Source of the DNA: Fulvia fulva
Lineage: Eukaryota > Ascomycota > Dothideomycetes > Mycosphaerellales > Mycosphaerellaceae
Direction of reading: 5' to 3'
Assembly (NCBI RefSeq): GCF_020509005.1
Contig: NC_063020.1
Coordinates: 2,294,001 to 2,358,000 of the forward strand
DNA: 64,000 bases
Shown here: piece by piece, positions 35,283 to 45,765 of the stretch
How the letters are laid out: every line of letters starts with the position of its first letter
How positions within the stretch are numbered: position 1 is the stretch's first letter
The notes under the pieces: generated by a model
What the model was told of the DNA's origin: nothing
Seen by the model: only the letters and a program-made list of their open reading frames with translations
Database searches by the model: none
Made by a program: the position numbers and the translations under genes

Positions 35283-36893
35283 TGTCGGCCCTGCTGTGGC
35301 AATGTCGGAGACATGTTGAATCCCGAACTTCAGCGCCTGTCTCGTGGAGGCGGAGGCAGCGCGAGACTGCTGATGTGCTTCAGTCGAGATCGGAGTGAGA
35401 GTCGTCGCTGCATCATGGAAGCGAGTCCGGTACCGCGCACTTCTGTCGGGTGGATGCAGCGTACTCCCTTCATGCTGCAGACATCACGCTAAGTCGGTTT
35501 CACAGTCCATTTTTGCCCGTCTAAACCTGTAGCTGTGACAACCTCAGGTCATGTCGGTTCAGGAAGGCCCGTGCACGTAAAAAGTAGCATGACTTGCAAT
35601 GGCCAAGACCACCACAATTTCTACATGCCATCATTCCTGGACCATCACTCCAACCCCCAGCGATTCTTCAATACTCAACCCAACCTAAGCAGTGGCATTG
35701 ATCGATAAATCTAGGTGGAAACGCCAAAACATCTTCATCCAGGGGGTCTGTGCACATTATGTGCCCTGGCCAAATGCAGGCTGCCACTGCCGTGAGCCGT
35801 GGCAACCTGGTTGTTGAAGGGTGCGGAAGTGCATCCATTAGTCGCCGTGCTTGCCGAGAGGTCTGTGTTGGTTGCGAGCGCGGGCACTATCTGCGACTGC
35901 CGAAGGATGTGGCTGCCGTCGAAGCTTGTTGCTGGAGATCGACAGATCCGCGGAAGACACGTGCAAGAATCGTATCGCTCTTCATGGGCCAACAAGAAGA
36001 ATGCTTTGAGGGATTGGCGGAGTGTGTTTGATGGGACTTTTTGATGGTGTTAGTGTCCTCACTAGTGGTGCTGGCTCTGCTGTTCACGTGTTCGATGCTC
36101 GTGCTAGACGTAATTGGACGGTCGGGACTTGGCGCTGAGTTGCTGTATACCGCAAGCTTCAGTTGTGTTATTTGGTATGACCGAACTGCCGCAAGCACAA
36201 CAGACCCTCGCGACTGACTAGAGTAGTCCCAGACACTAGCAGTGCTTGAACTTGTTCATCTGCTCTTGTTCACCCCAATGCGCACATGGGCAAAATTCAT
36301 GTAATCTGGGCCAAAATGTCTCGAAGAGACTCGCCATTTTCACCTATCCTAGACCACGAGCACAGTCGTGCCTTCGTTTGTACACTAACCAATGGCGCAC
36401 CACGTGTTCCGTAGCCATCATCGCCTTATCGTCCATTTTACGAGTCCAACACTTCGTGATGACCTTCGTACGCGCGCTTCCTGGTTGTGCCATGATTCCG
36501 AGCACTAGAGCATGCTCGCACATCTTGTACTGCGGTGGGGCTTCTGCCGCGGACTGCGACAGTCGATGATAGCAGGAAGAGTAACGCGACCTCGGGGCTC
36601 GGCATGGCCTTAACGTACTGGCAGCGCCGCCAATCTCTCCTCTTCTTGATGATCACGGCCAAGCTTTGCACCGCGCCAAATCTGGGGGCTGTGTTCTAGC
36701 AGGTAATTGTGGAATCGATCAGATCCCAACAAGTCATGCCGCGGACGCGAGGTCATTTTCACAACTGTTCAGGCAGGGTGTCTCCAGACTGGTCCTTCTC
36801 GGTGTAGTGGCACTTCCCGCCATCTTCGGCCGCCGTGACGTTTGATAGTAAAGGCCCGAGAACGTAGCGTCCACCGCCGGAAAGTGATTGCGC
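35283..36893. other. Intergenic, weak minus-strand coding-like stretch
   Basis: About 1.6 kb. On the minus strand, 35887-36198 has a coding-like composition (Ser/Thr-rich, then SDTILARVFRGSVDLQQQ) but no ATG and no family resemblance; the adjacent 35735-35880 is open in a different frame. No joined model could be supported. Confidence 0.35.
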
Positions 36894-38929
36894 TCACTTC
36901 CGCCACTGCTCTCTAACCGGGTCCCAATATTGACTCGCGCTACTTGCGTTCGTTGCTATAGCCATCGATTAGCTGTAGGCGTGTAACGTTGCATCACTCA
37001 CATACTTACCAGGAGCGCTTGAACCTGATGCAGGACCAGCGTCGGCATCTGGGTCGGGAACGTCATCGGGGTCTACAGTTACGGAAGCGGGACTACGACT
37101 TGTAGCATCTTCATCATCGCTGGATACTGACGTCGTTGGTGTGAGAGTTGGTGGCCGGCCTTTGTTGCGATAATCTCGATACCTGCAGTACGACAATAAC
37201 CGAGTCAGTGTGAGCTCTGGGCATCAGAGCATGCCGATCACATCGGTATCGTACCTGAACACGTGCCATAGTAGCCTGAAGAGAGACGAAGGTCAGCTGA
37301 AATCCCTGGCGGCGCATCTGCAATACAACCGCTAATAGGACGGAGGACGTAGCGAAGCGCGAATGTGTCAAGACTCGTGCCTACTTTTTCTTGGCGTACC
37401 ATCTGATGATCCAGTTGTCCGGTATCTCGCGATCCGTTGTGTCGTGGCCAAACTGGTAGACAGCCTTGGTCTCGATCCGCGCCAATTCGTAGATGCGCAT
37501 CACCTCTCGTTGCCAGGTAATCTCGTGGATCTGGGCGGTACTGCTGATTTGGCTCTGCATCAGGCGCCGTCGTGCCTCTGCGGCTTCCATCTGTCGCGCA
37601 TCAGACGTGTGCACCGCAGAACGCTCGCGTGGATCTTCAAACCTTCATCAAGGCATACACTCTTTTGTGAACCGAGTCCGCAGGGTTCAGACCCAGGCGC
37701 GCAAAAAATCTGGCCTTGCTTTCGCTCTGCGCCAACGCTGGTACTAATGGTGCCATGAAGAGCTTTATCTGGTGCCGGCTATGTCACCCTGGGTGCGTTG
37801 TATGATGGATCGTGTGCTTCCACGAGACTGACGAACTACTAGCGAGCACATGGCAGAAATATTCGACAAGTATGACACTTGATGCCCGATATGTACCTTG
37901 GTCCAGTATTGGTGCAGGTCAATGATTGAGAAACGAACTAGCCGGCCCATGACAGCGACCTCTGGCAGAAGAGGACCCACACATACCCGCCATCCGAGCA
38001 GCAGTATTTGGTTCTCCAGGCGACTGATTAGCTTCTTTTGAGACGAGTGCCCAACCGAACGATGTGTGCGGTGTAACGCCTTGGCAAGTTCGTCTGAATA
38101 TATGAGTGAAGATCTGCCGGGCGGTGCATATTCATTTGCTGGACGCGCAATCGGAACACTTTCATAGGCTTCATCGTCATCCCACTCCCGGAGCCAGCTC
38201 AGAGGCGACCCTACCAGGTCTCGGAGGTAAGTCTCAATGCACGGCTATCCTGCATTAGCGGACAGCCTGTATGCTTGGTCGAAGTCGTTCGTGGGACGTT
38301 CGGACCGAGTCTTCTAAACCCCGTCCAGAGGGTCTGCACGATCAAGTGGCACTGCTGCAGGGCTGACAATAACGGGGGTCCGTTCAAGAGTGCCAACAGC
38401 TTTCGGAAGGGTGTGGATCGACTGCCCAGGCAGAGGCAAGGCGCTCGCCGACTCTTGCGCCGTGGCATGCAGTTCCAGAGCAGACTGCAGAGCAACGTCG
38501 GCGAAGCTTGTCGTAGATCTGCATCCTCTTGGCGGATGGCTTCTCACATGGGCGGCTTGCAGTGCGGCCGGCGCCTGGACAGCGGCAGGCTGAAGGCACT
38601 CGGATCTATGGACACGGGCGAGTTACGTACGTACCCACGTGTGTGGTCTCGTTGTTATCCGACTCAGCCCGTAGCGATGTTCTGTCTGCCTGCTCGCCGA
38701 GGCACTATCAATCGATCAGGCGAGCACATGAAGGTACTGATGAGCAACAGTGATTACCATGTGGCCGACGGCCGCCGAAATCCGCGTCTTGTCGTACCTC
38801 GTATATTGGTGGATTGAGATCCTCTCTTGAAAAGGAGCGGCATTGAGAAAGAGTGGGCCGGCAGTGTTGTCCCGGGCTGACGAGGGCATTGAACCCTGAT
38901 TTCCATCGCATTGCCCTGTCTCGGGCCAT
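36894..38929 (-). CDS. Multi-exon orphan gene of unknown function
   Basis: Eight exons on the minus strand join in phase: 38798-38929, 38320-38589, 37897-38244, 37643-37768, 37385-37590, 37255-37275 (21 bp), 37010-37182 and 36894-36955, about 445 residues. The joined frame is coherent: LREWDDDEAYESVPIARP, SDELAKALHRTHRSVGHSSQ, KKLISRLENQILLLGW, then a helical charged section (MEAAEARRRLMQSQISS, WQREVMRIYELARIETKAV), a basic/aromatic stretch (NWIIRWYAKKLLWHVFRYR), an acidic Pro/Asp/Ala-rich tail and a Trp-rich end (QYWDPVREQWRK). I recognise no domain. The last five junctions have good splice signals and are the firmest. The two 5' exons and the start are tentative. A strong donor (GTATGT) at 37988 might also remove about 30 residues, since both choices stay in frame. 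Confidence 0.55.
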
Positions 38930-38992
38930 GCGCTTGTTGGCCTTGCCACTGGTGGCTGCGAGCACCGCCTCGATGTTGGAGGCGTCTGTAAG

Positions 38993-40012
38993 CTAGGGCC
39001 ATTTCGGGACCACATACAGTATATCAGGAGGAAGGGAAGGCGCTTTGCGGCCCTTCTGGGCAGGCAGCGTGGTTTGCTTGTTCTCACATCCAGGTCATTT
39101 GATGTTCTGTCAACGTAATACACTCTATAGCAAAAGCGTATTATGACTTCTGCAATGCAACAGCGCAGGCAAGCAGGGTAGGGTGAGTTGTTGATCGTCA
39201 AGATCATCGCAGGTGGAAATAGAGTTTTGACAGTGCGTTTCGGCAGAGTGGAGTGACCACATTGCCGGGAGGGTCGAGTCGTGGCCTTCACGCCTTCTTG
39301 ATTCACATCGATGCACGCCACCTGCACACTGTGCCCTGTGCCCGGCAAGCTGCATGCCTTTCAGTGGGCCGATCACTGATCATCTAGCTTGATCAAGGCA
39401 CATCTAATCAAGTCTTGATTAGGCAGAACTACTCCACGACTATCATCGGCCCAAAAGACAAACGTTCGCGTAGACGCATCCAGATTCTGTCTCGGAGTTC
39501 GCCAAGAAGACCAAGATTACACACTTGCCCAACCAAAGGACCCACTGCACGGATACCTGAGCACGCTGAGGCAGGTCTTCCAGGCCTGACATCGCATCTG
39601 ATCGAGGGTCCTCACATATCGATCGGGATATCCTTGTCTCCGCCGCAACCGCAGGCGTGTTGAAATACACAAGCAGAGAGATCCAGACTGCTTGATCTGT
39701 CACCGCTCTCTTGGAAAGCGAGCCACGGGATCGTCCCTGCGTCGATGAGGCATGTCTCTTCGACAGACTTCGCATCGCATTGCGCCCAAAGTCGGATTCG
39801 GATCCTTCAGTCGTGCTCAGCAACACCACATATCCCGGCACTTTAGTCTCCGACTACTTCTTTTTGGAAGATGCTAGCTATGGTAGGATAGTGGCCGATC
39901 GACTTATTGAGCTTCTGCAGCAGCAATATCGCTACCCATGCCATACTACGGCTTAGTCTCAGCCGAGAGCTGCCAGCCGTCACTTTGGGCGTAGGCCGTG
40001 GCATTGCAAATA
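38993..40012. other. Intergenic with decayed coding traces
   Basis: About 1 kb. On the plus strand near 39590-39956 one frame reads HIDRDILVSAATAGVLKYTS, meets a TGA, and continues with LLESEPRDRPCVDEACLFDRL and SDYFFLEDASYGRIVADRL to a stop at 39956. Another frame near 39530 reads PKDPLHGYLSTLRQVFQ. These look like fragments of one old gene, but no family is recognisable. The perfect short palindrome at 39404-39422 also lies here. Confidence 0.3.
39404..39422. repeat. Perfect 9-bp inverted repeat, 1-nt spacer
   Basis: CTAATCAAG, one T, then CTTGATTAG. It could be a dimeric regulator site or chance. It sits in a gene-poor stretch about 600 bp upstream of the MITE. Confidence 0.5.
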
Positions 40013-40295
40013 CTAGCTGACCCCTCGACACTTCCCCGATCCCCAGCTGGCCGACCGGTCCCCAGTTGCCTCATCAAATCCTAACTAAAGTGCATCAAAT
40101 GTCGGCTGTCTTGCACGTCGCCGTTGCGCCTTGGGGAGGGCACATCCCACTCGTTGCCGGCTCGAGTGCGTGGAAAAGATAGATGCTAGAGGTTTTCGAG
40201 GCGCAATATGTATTGAAGCTCAATCAAATTAGGCGGCAAATGATGGGGCTCGGTCGGCCAGCTGGGGATCGGGGAAGTGTCGAGGCTAGCTGACC
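40013..40295. mobile_element. MITE with 35-bp perfect TIRs and 10-bp target duplication
   Basis: The element proper is 40023-40285 (263 bp). Its ends, 40023-40057 and 40251-40285, are perfect 35-bp inverted repeats, the left one starting CCTCGACACTTCCCC. Immediately outside, CTAGCTGACC occurs directly at 40013-40022 and 40286-40295, a 10-bp target-site duplication. The interior has no open frame of note and includes an AT-richer stretch. Small size, no transposase, long TIRs and a 9-11-bp duplication point to a non-autonomous Mutator-like (MULE-derived) element; an 8-bp hAT duplication would not fit. Perfect TIRs and an intact duplication suggest recent insertion. Confidence 0.92.
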
Positions 40296-40933
40296 TACCT
40301 GAAGCTCCGCATGCGCTGTAACGGCGTGCACGACACGCTCATGCATGGACCTTGAAGGACACTTCAAAGATCTGCTTGTTTGTCTTGCTTGGCGTCACGA
40401 GCAGTCCATTAGCCAGAAGTGGGCAGCGCATCACAGTCCGTTGACCGTATTGGGAAGCGTCGCTGACCTCTTCGCCACCTAAATCATCACAGCCCAAGCA
40501 GCATATCACAATATCTGTCACCCGTCACCCATCATTCGACAGAACGTCGACCACTCGCCGACACCATCTGAGCAATGCTGAGAATCTTCAAAGCTGTGAC
40601 TAGATGAAGCCAAGAGCACATGGCGCAAACGACCAGGGTGTCCGATGCCCCAGCAGACCGCCAGGCTCAGAATCTTCCAAGGCCTCTCGGCGATGATCAG
40701 AGTACGAAGGTTGATACTGTGACTGGCATGGCGACCGCCTCTTTTGTCCATATCTCTTGGCAGCATTCAGCAGCCATGTTTCGGGGGTTGTCATCGCCCA
40801 ATTTGTCCGATTATCCCATGTCAAATGCGCACATGGCAGTGACCGGTGTTGTCAGCACAGTCTCATCATGACCACAAACCACATATGCCAGGACGAACAT
40901 AGCTCCCTTGGCCGTTCTCCATTGTGCACCACG
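40296..40933. other. Intergenic spacer
   Basis: About 640 bp between the MITE and the frameshifted small gene. No supportable gene or repeat. Confidence 0.5.
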
Positions 40934-41484
40934 TTACACACTTATCCCCCTAGCCATCCTGCTCAGTAACCCCTCCAACGCGGCTCCCACCCCAGTCGTC
41001 TCAGGCCCCTGCCAGAATACCTTCTCAGCAAGCCTATACTTCCCTCGCGGACCATACAGCATGCCCCCGCGACTGACGAGAGCTGCACGTAGACGCGGGA
41101 CACCGCCGTGAAGGACAACATCAAAACTTCTTGGACATGCACATTGCGGCCGAGGACTTGCTCGACGGCGCGGATGTTGGCTCTGAAGTGGCGGGAAGCG
41201 TTTGCTGGGCCGTGTTAGTGAAGTGTAGGCAAGAGATATGAGTGTGTGTGTGCTCGGCACGTACAGAGGATTTGGTCTCGGATGCCTTGCACTGGGTCTC
41301 GGGTCATGGAGCAGGTTACGCATGGTCTTGTTGAGGCTCTTGAGTAAGGAGACGGCTTGGGTGTTGATGTTGATGTTGATTGGGGCCGTGGAGCTGAATG
41401 GAACTGTGGCTCGTCGGCGAAAGTGACCTTCTGAGGCTCTCGAGCGATTCTGGTCGATGGCTGGCATCGACCACGTGGAGGCAT
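40934..41484 (-). CDS. Small unknown protein, reading frame broken by a probable 1-base deletion
   Basis: Exon 1 (41265-41484) encodes a basic Ser/Thr/Pro-rich start (REPQKVTFADEPQFHSAPRP) and ends MTRDPVQGIRDQIL. A 60-bp intron (GTACGT donor, CACTAAC branch, CCCAG acceptor) joins 41204, giving NASRHFRANIRAVEQVLGRN and then VHVQEV. From there the coding character moves to another frame: DVVLHGGVPRLRAALVSRGG, GPRGKYRLAEKVFWQGPETT and ALEGLLSRMARGISV, to a stop at 40934. The switch falls on a four-A run (plus strand 41123-41126). One more base there would give a continuous 163-residue protein. As written, the first frame ends at 40963. No family recognised. Confidence 0.55.
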
Positions 41485-42006
41485 CGTTATCTACTGCCAG
41501 CTCTGTCTAAGGAAGTTTTGCGAACTGGATCGAGCATGCGAGGCTCCTAGTGGATCATCCAGCGCTGCTTTATATAACCGTTGGTGCAGTGCCTGCTCTG
41601 GCCATACGGGTGGTGAATATGGTCATGACGCGATGCGCGAGCCGCGATGCCGGTTGTCTCGCAGTGTTGAATGATGAGGGCACGCATAGTCTGGCACATG
41701 CTCATCGCAGGAGTAAGTGGTCGCATGTGTGTGCATCTGGTCATGGACCGTGGCTTGGCGCTTGATACTCTGTCTTAGATCTGAGGTGTTAGAGCATGAA
41801 TGCGTCGAAGCTTATCGGCATATAGCTTGCACGAGTCGAACGCCACGAAGGAGGCTGAAGAAGGAACGAGGTTCTCATTGCCATTTCTCGTGCATCTGTC
41901 AAAAACGCCAGGTCTGCTATGTCCAACACCCCGTCGCCCTGCAACCCGATACGAGATCCTACAAGAATGCCACGCCACGCCTTTGCCCATGCCACAACCG
42001 AGTCAA
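41485..42006. other. Intergenic spacer
   Basis: About 520 bp upstream of the small minus-strand gene and downstream of the coiled-coil gene's stop. Nothing recognisable. Confidence 0.5.
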
Positions 42007-44037
42007 TTAACCTCTCAATGTATCATCCAGGTTCCCTCTCCGCCTCTTCAGCGGTGAAAATGTGAATCCATCCCCGTCACCAGCAGTCATCAACATTGAG
42101 CTGCCAATCTTGCTCGCACCCAAGAATCCTCCTGCCTTCTTCTGTCCAGCACCAAGCGCTCCAAAGCCTCTACCTCCGAGGAACATTTTGCCGGGCAGAG
42201 CCTTCGCTGGTGCGGCGCTCTCTTCTTCCTCGTCAAATAGCGTCTTCCCAGTGCCGCCGAGCTTCCTGCTCTTCTTCTCCTTCTTCTTGACTTCCGGCTC
42301 AGGGTTGAAGGATGCAAAGTCGACGAGGGACTTGCGCTTCTTCTTCTTTTCGGCAGCTCCTGCTTTCTCGTTGGAGCCATCAGCACTCTTAGTTCTTATC
42401 TTCGTCGCTGGCTTGGCAGCAGGTTCGTTCTCTTGACCTTGGCTGTGAACATCTTCGGCTTCTTCGGTGACAATCTCAAGCGCGGGTAGTGCTGCCTTCT
42501 GCTTACGTGGTCGGCCAGCTGGCTTCTTCTGGATGTTGCCATCACTCGCTGGTTTTGGCGCAAGTGGCTGCTTCTTGATCTTCGCAGGCTCGACAGTCGG
42601 AGAGGGCACATCTTCTGCTTCTTCCTCCGTAGCCTCGTCAGCATCGGCAGGACTATCTGGCAGAATGCTCGCAGTCTTGTTAAGAAAGGGAGTCATCGAA
42701 AAGCTTGACTTCTCGCCGATGCCTGCTCCTGCCTTTCGTCCTCGCTTTGCTGCATGTCCATCGCCTGGTGTGCCGAGGGTGGTAGCGTCGGCGTCGAAGG
42801 CTGCTGCATTGCGCTTCTTCGTGTTCTTCGCAGCTGGTGCAGATGCTTTCGTGCCCTTCTTCGACTCAGCTACCTCCTCGCGTGCCGCTTCCAGCTCTGC
42901 CTCGGTCTCCTTGAGTTTCTCCTTAGTGCTCTTGAGCTTCGCTCGGAACTGGCCAAGCTTCTCATCGAGCAGCTGCTTCTGTGCCTCGAACTCTTCAGCC
43001 GCTTTCTGCATCGCCTTCTCGGTCTTTGTGCGGTCTTTTCTTTCCGCGGAGAGCTCTTGTCGGGCCTCGTCAAGCTGCTCGTCGGTCTCAGCAGTGGCAT
43101 CGGCGCGCTTGGCTGCCCGAGCCGCGACCTTTCTTTCCCTCTCGAGCTCCTTGCGTAGGGTCTCGACAGTCCCCTCGAGCTTTTGCTTGGCCTTTTTCTC
43201 CTTCAATAGATCCTTTCGCACATCCTCGACTTGCGTGTTCTCTTGCACAGCCTCAAGCTCCTCTTCTGCCTTTTGCCGTGCACGCTTCTCCCGAGCAAGC
43301 TCTTTCCGCACATCGTCAACACTGCTGTCCATCTGGGTCGTTTCAGCAGCTTGCTCGGCGCGTTGTCGAGCGCGCTTCTCTTTTGCCAGTTGTCGCTTGA
43401 GATCTTCCACTTGTTCCTCCTGCGCAATCTCGACCCCGGTGTTCCGTCGCTTGGCTTGGGCACGCTTCAGATCGCGTTTCGCGTTCTCTACGTCGCACTG
43501 CATGTTGCTGACCAGGCGTTGTAGTTCGAGCTTTTCGGTCATCAGTGCCTCTGTGGATGCAGCCTGTGCTTTGAGGTGTTCCAATTCGGGTCGCAGCACG
43601 GACAATTCTCGCGTGAGTGCAAGCTTCTCCGTGAGGAAGGTTTCCGAGTCTTGTGCAGTCGTCTTGAGCGCTTTCGCCTCAGCTTGTAGTGTGCCGACCT
43701 CCTGCTCTCGCACGCGCAGCACGGTCTCGACATCCTGCAGACGCGCTTCTGCTTCCTCGGCGCGTGCCAGATTCTCGTTCACCAACACCTCGAAGTTGTT
43801 CGACCGGTCCTCTTCTTGGGTGAGAAGATCGCGTAACTCGTTGTTGTCGTCTTCCATGACGTGTATGTCGAAGCGTAACCGTCGCATGTCCTCGTCCTTT
43901 GCGATGATGTCGACTAAATGCGTGCTTTGAGCATACTTGAGCTCCATGGCTGAGCTGTGCAGCGACTGCTCGTGCAGCTTGTTGTTGTGTATGGGCGCCA
44001 TGTTGGCTGGCGCTGCTATTGTGTGCGATGCCGGCAT
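42007..44037 (-). CDS. Long coiled-coil protein with basic C-terminal tail, probably nuclear
   Basis: A single exon, 676 residues from the ATG at 44037 (MPASHTIAAP). Residues 40-440 are almost pure coiled coil, with repeated blocks such as EKRARQRAEQAAE, EKRARQKAEEELE and EKKAKQKLEGTVE. The C-terminal third is Lys-rich with an AT-hook-like GRPRKQK, a SMTPFLNKTASILP motif and a conserved-looking end (GFTFSPLKRRRGNLDDTLRG). The basic patches suggest a nuclear location. Candidate S/TP sites could be CDK targets. A chromosome-segregation or spindle role is speculation. The frame extends to 44250, but that would overlap the divergent OST3/6 start, so 44037 is preferred; 44001 is another possible Met. 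Confidence 0.8.
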   Translation of the reverse strand: MPASHTIAAPANMAPIHNNKLHEQSLHSSAMELKYAQSTHLVDIIAKDEDMRRLRFDIHVMEDDNNELRDLLTQEEDRSNNFEVLVNENLARAEEAEARLQDVETVLRVREQEVGTLQAEAKALKTTAQDSETFLTEKLALTRELSVLRPELEHLKAQAASTEALMTEKLELQRLVSNMQCDVENAKRDLKRAQAKRRNTGVEIAQEEQVEDLKRQLAKEKRARQRAEQAAETTQMDSSVDDVRKELAREKRARQKAEEELEAVQENTQVEDVRKDLLKEKKAKQKLEGTVETLRKELERERKVAARAAKRADATAETDEQLDEARQELSAERKDRTKTEKAMQKAAEEFEAQKQLLDEKLGQFRAKLKSTKEKLKETEAELEAAREEVAESKKGTKASAPAAKNTKKRNAAAFDADATTLGTPGDGHAAKRGRKAGAGIGEKSSFSMTPFLNKTASILPDSPADADEATEEEAEDVPSPTVEPAKIKKQPLAPKPASDGNIQKKPAGRPRKQKAALPALEIVTEEAEDVHSQGQENEPAAKPATKIRTKSADGSNEKAGAAEKKKKRKSLVDFASFNPEPEVKKKEKKSRKLGGTGKTLFDEEEESAAPAKALPGKMFLGGRGFGALGAGQKKAGGFLGASKIGSSMLMTAGDGDGFTFSPLKRRRGNLDDTLRG

Positions 44038-44235
44038 TAGAATGTTCTCACTACACGTCAATGCATGGTGAAGGTGGAGTGAGTGTTTTGGGCGAAGAGT
44101 AAACAGACCGGCTCGTGCCGCAGCATGACGACTCACGAGGCGATCTGCCAAGACCTGCATCTCAGAGGACAGCTTTGGTTGCTGTACCTGAGCTTCAGCT
44201 GCGACACCCACCACTTCCCTTCTACGCAACACACG
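44038..44235. promoter_or_regulatory. Short bidirectional promoter
   Basis: Only 198 bp lie between the start codons of the divergent coiled-coil gene (minus) and OST3/6 (plus), so both promoters must share this interval. No specific element was identified. Confidence 0.6.
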
Positions 44236-45388
44236 ATGAGGGTGCGTCAACTCATAGCAACGGCGTTACTGCCACTCACTGCCCTAGCGGCGAAGAAGAC
44301 TCCGGCCGAGCGATTCGATGCAGCAGTCGCGAAAGCACAACCCATCAATCTCGACGACAAGAGCTACGATGCTCTCACCAAAGCTCCACGCGACTATTCT
44401 GCTGCGATCCTCTTGACTGCCATGGACGCAAGATTTGGATGTCAATTGTGTAACGAATTCCAGCCAGAGTGGGAATTGCTAGGAAAGTCATGGACGAAGG
44501 GCGACAAGAATAAGGAGTCGAGGCTGGTCTTTGGCACGCTGGACTTCATGGACGGCAAGGGCACCTTCCAGTCGGTATGGCAATACTAGCAGGAGCCAGG
44601 AGATAATCAAGATGCTGACATGTGACAGCTTCAACTGCAAACAGCACCAGTCCTGCTTCTCTTCCACCCAACTACTGGTCCACACGCCAGGCCGAACAAG
44701 CCGTTGGAGAGACTGGACTTCAACACCGGGTATGTTCGCCGCTGAAGGAGGCATCGTCATAAGCTAGGGTATCGCAGAATGGCTAATATTTCTTCTAGCA
44801 TCAACAAGGCCGATACAGTCCACCACTGGCTTTCGCGCCAACTGCCAGACCGTCCTCACCCAGCTCTTGTTCGACCGATCAACTACGTCAAGATTGCAGT
44901 CACAGTCACCGCTGTACTTGGTGCTGGCACCTTCTTGACTGTCGCTGCGCCATATCTCCTGCCGATTATTCAGAACCGCAACCTATGGGCAGCCATCAGC
45001 TTGATTGCTGTGCTTCTATTCACAAGCGGACACATGTTCAACCATATCAGGAAGGTGCCATATGTTCAGGCTGATGGCAAGGGCGGCGTCAGCTACTTTG
45101 CAGGTGGCTTCCAGAGCCAGTTTGGTCTTGAGACACAGATCGTTGCAGCCATGTGTAAGTCTGGCAGAAGCACTTTTGCCAGGATCTCGTACTGACGCAT
45201 CGACAGACGGAGTTCTCTCCTTCGCGACGATCAGCCTTGCACTCAAGGTCCCGCGCATGACAGACCCACGAGCACAACAGATCGCAGTCTTCGTCTGGGG
45301 TGGTGTCATCCTTGGCATGTACTCCTTCCTACTCAGCGTCTTCCGCATAAAGAACGGCGGCTACCCCTTCTGGCTGCCACCTTTCTAG
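44236..45388 (+). CDS. OST3: Oligosaccharyltransferase subunit OST3/OST6
   Basis: Four exons, 44236-44574, 44629-44729, 44799-45154 and 45207-45388, give 325 residues. There is a signal peptide (MRVRQLIATALLPLTALAA), a lumenal thioredoxin-like domain with the redox CQLC motif at about residues 70-73, and then four membrane segments (IAVTVTAVLGAGTFLTVAA; LWAAISLIAVLLFT; YGVLSFATISLALKV; IAVFVWGGVILGMYSFLLSV). This is the full plan of Ost3/Ost6 (N33/TUSC3 family). The oxidoreductase domain forms transient mixed disulfides with nascent glycoproteins so the ER oligosaccharyltransferase can reach their sequons. Ost3 and Ost6 are alternative subunits; the sequence alone does not separate them. Confidence 0.95.
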
Positions 45389-45765
45389 GCGTCAAGCGAC
45401 ATGATTGTACAGCGTCAAAAGCAAGAGTGGAAAGCCGACCAGAAGCGCGGCTTTGTTACATATCTTTAGCTGTGTAGTATAGCAGCGAAGAATCTAGAGA
45501 TGCCAGACCAGGCAGGAGTGAGCGACTTCACTTCATGTTCCAAGCCCAAGCCCAAAATTCTTCGGCTACAGTCAGCGTAACACAGCAACCACCGAATGAG
45601 CCATTGTACAGAGTTCCAAAAGGCGCAGGTACCCCGCACGATGGATCTGGCAGGAGACGAACCTGGACAGGGCTCGCGGTTTGCATCAATCTACAACATA
45701 CATACTACGTCTAACTGCAAAGCATAGCATACATCCTAGCCTATCACCACCACCCCTGAGACACG
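45389..45765. other. Intergenic spacer
   Basis: 377 bp between two plus-strand genes; presumed 3' region of OST3/6 and promoter of the nitrilase gene. Confidence 0.5.

Noticed and set aside
35735..36198. Minus-strand Ser/Thr-rich coding-like stretches in two frames
   Set aside because: No ATG, no workable splice join and no family resemblance; only mentioned in the intergenic note.
42467..43930. 487-codon plus-strand open frame
   Set aside because: It lies exactly antisense to the coiled-coil gene. Its Ser/Phe/Leu/Ala-rich product is what the complement of Glu/Lys/Arg codons gives.
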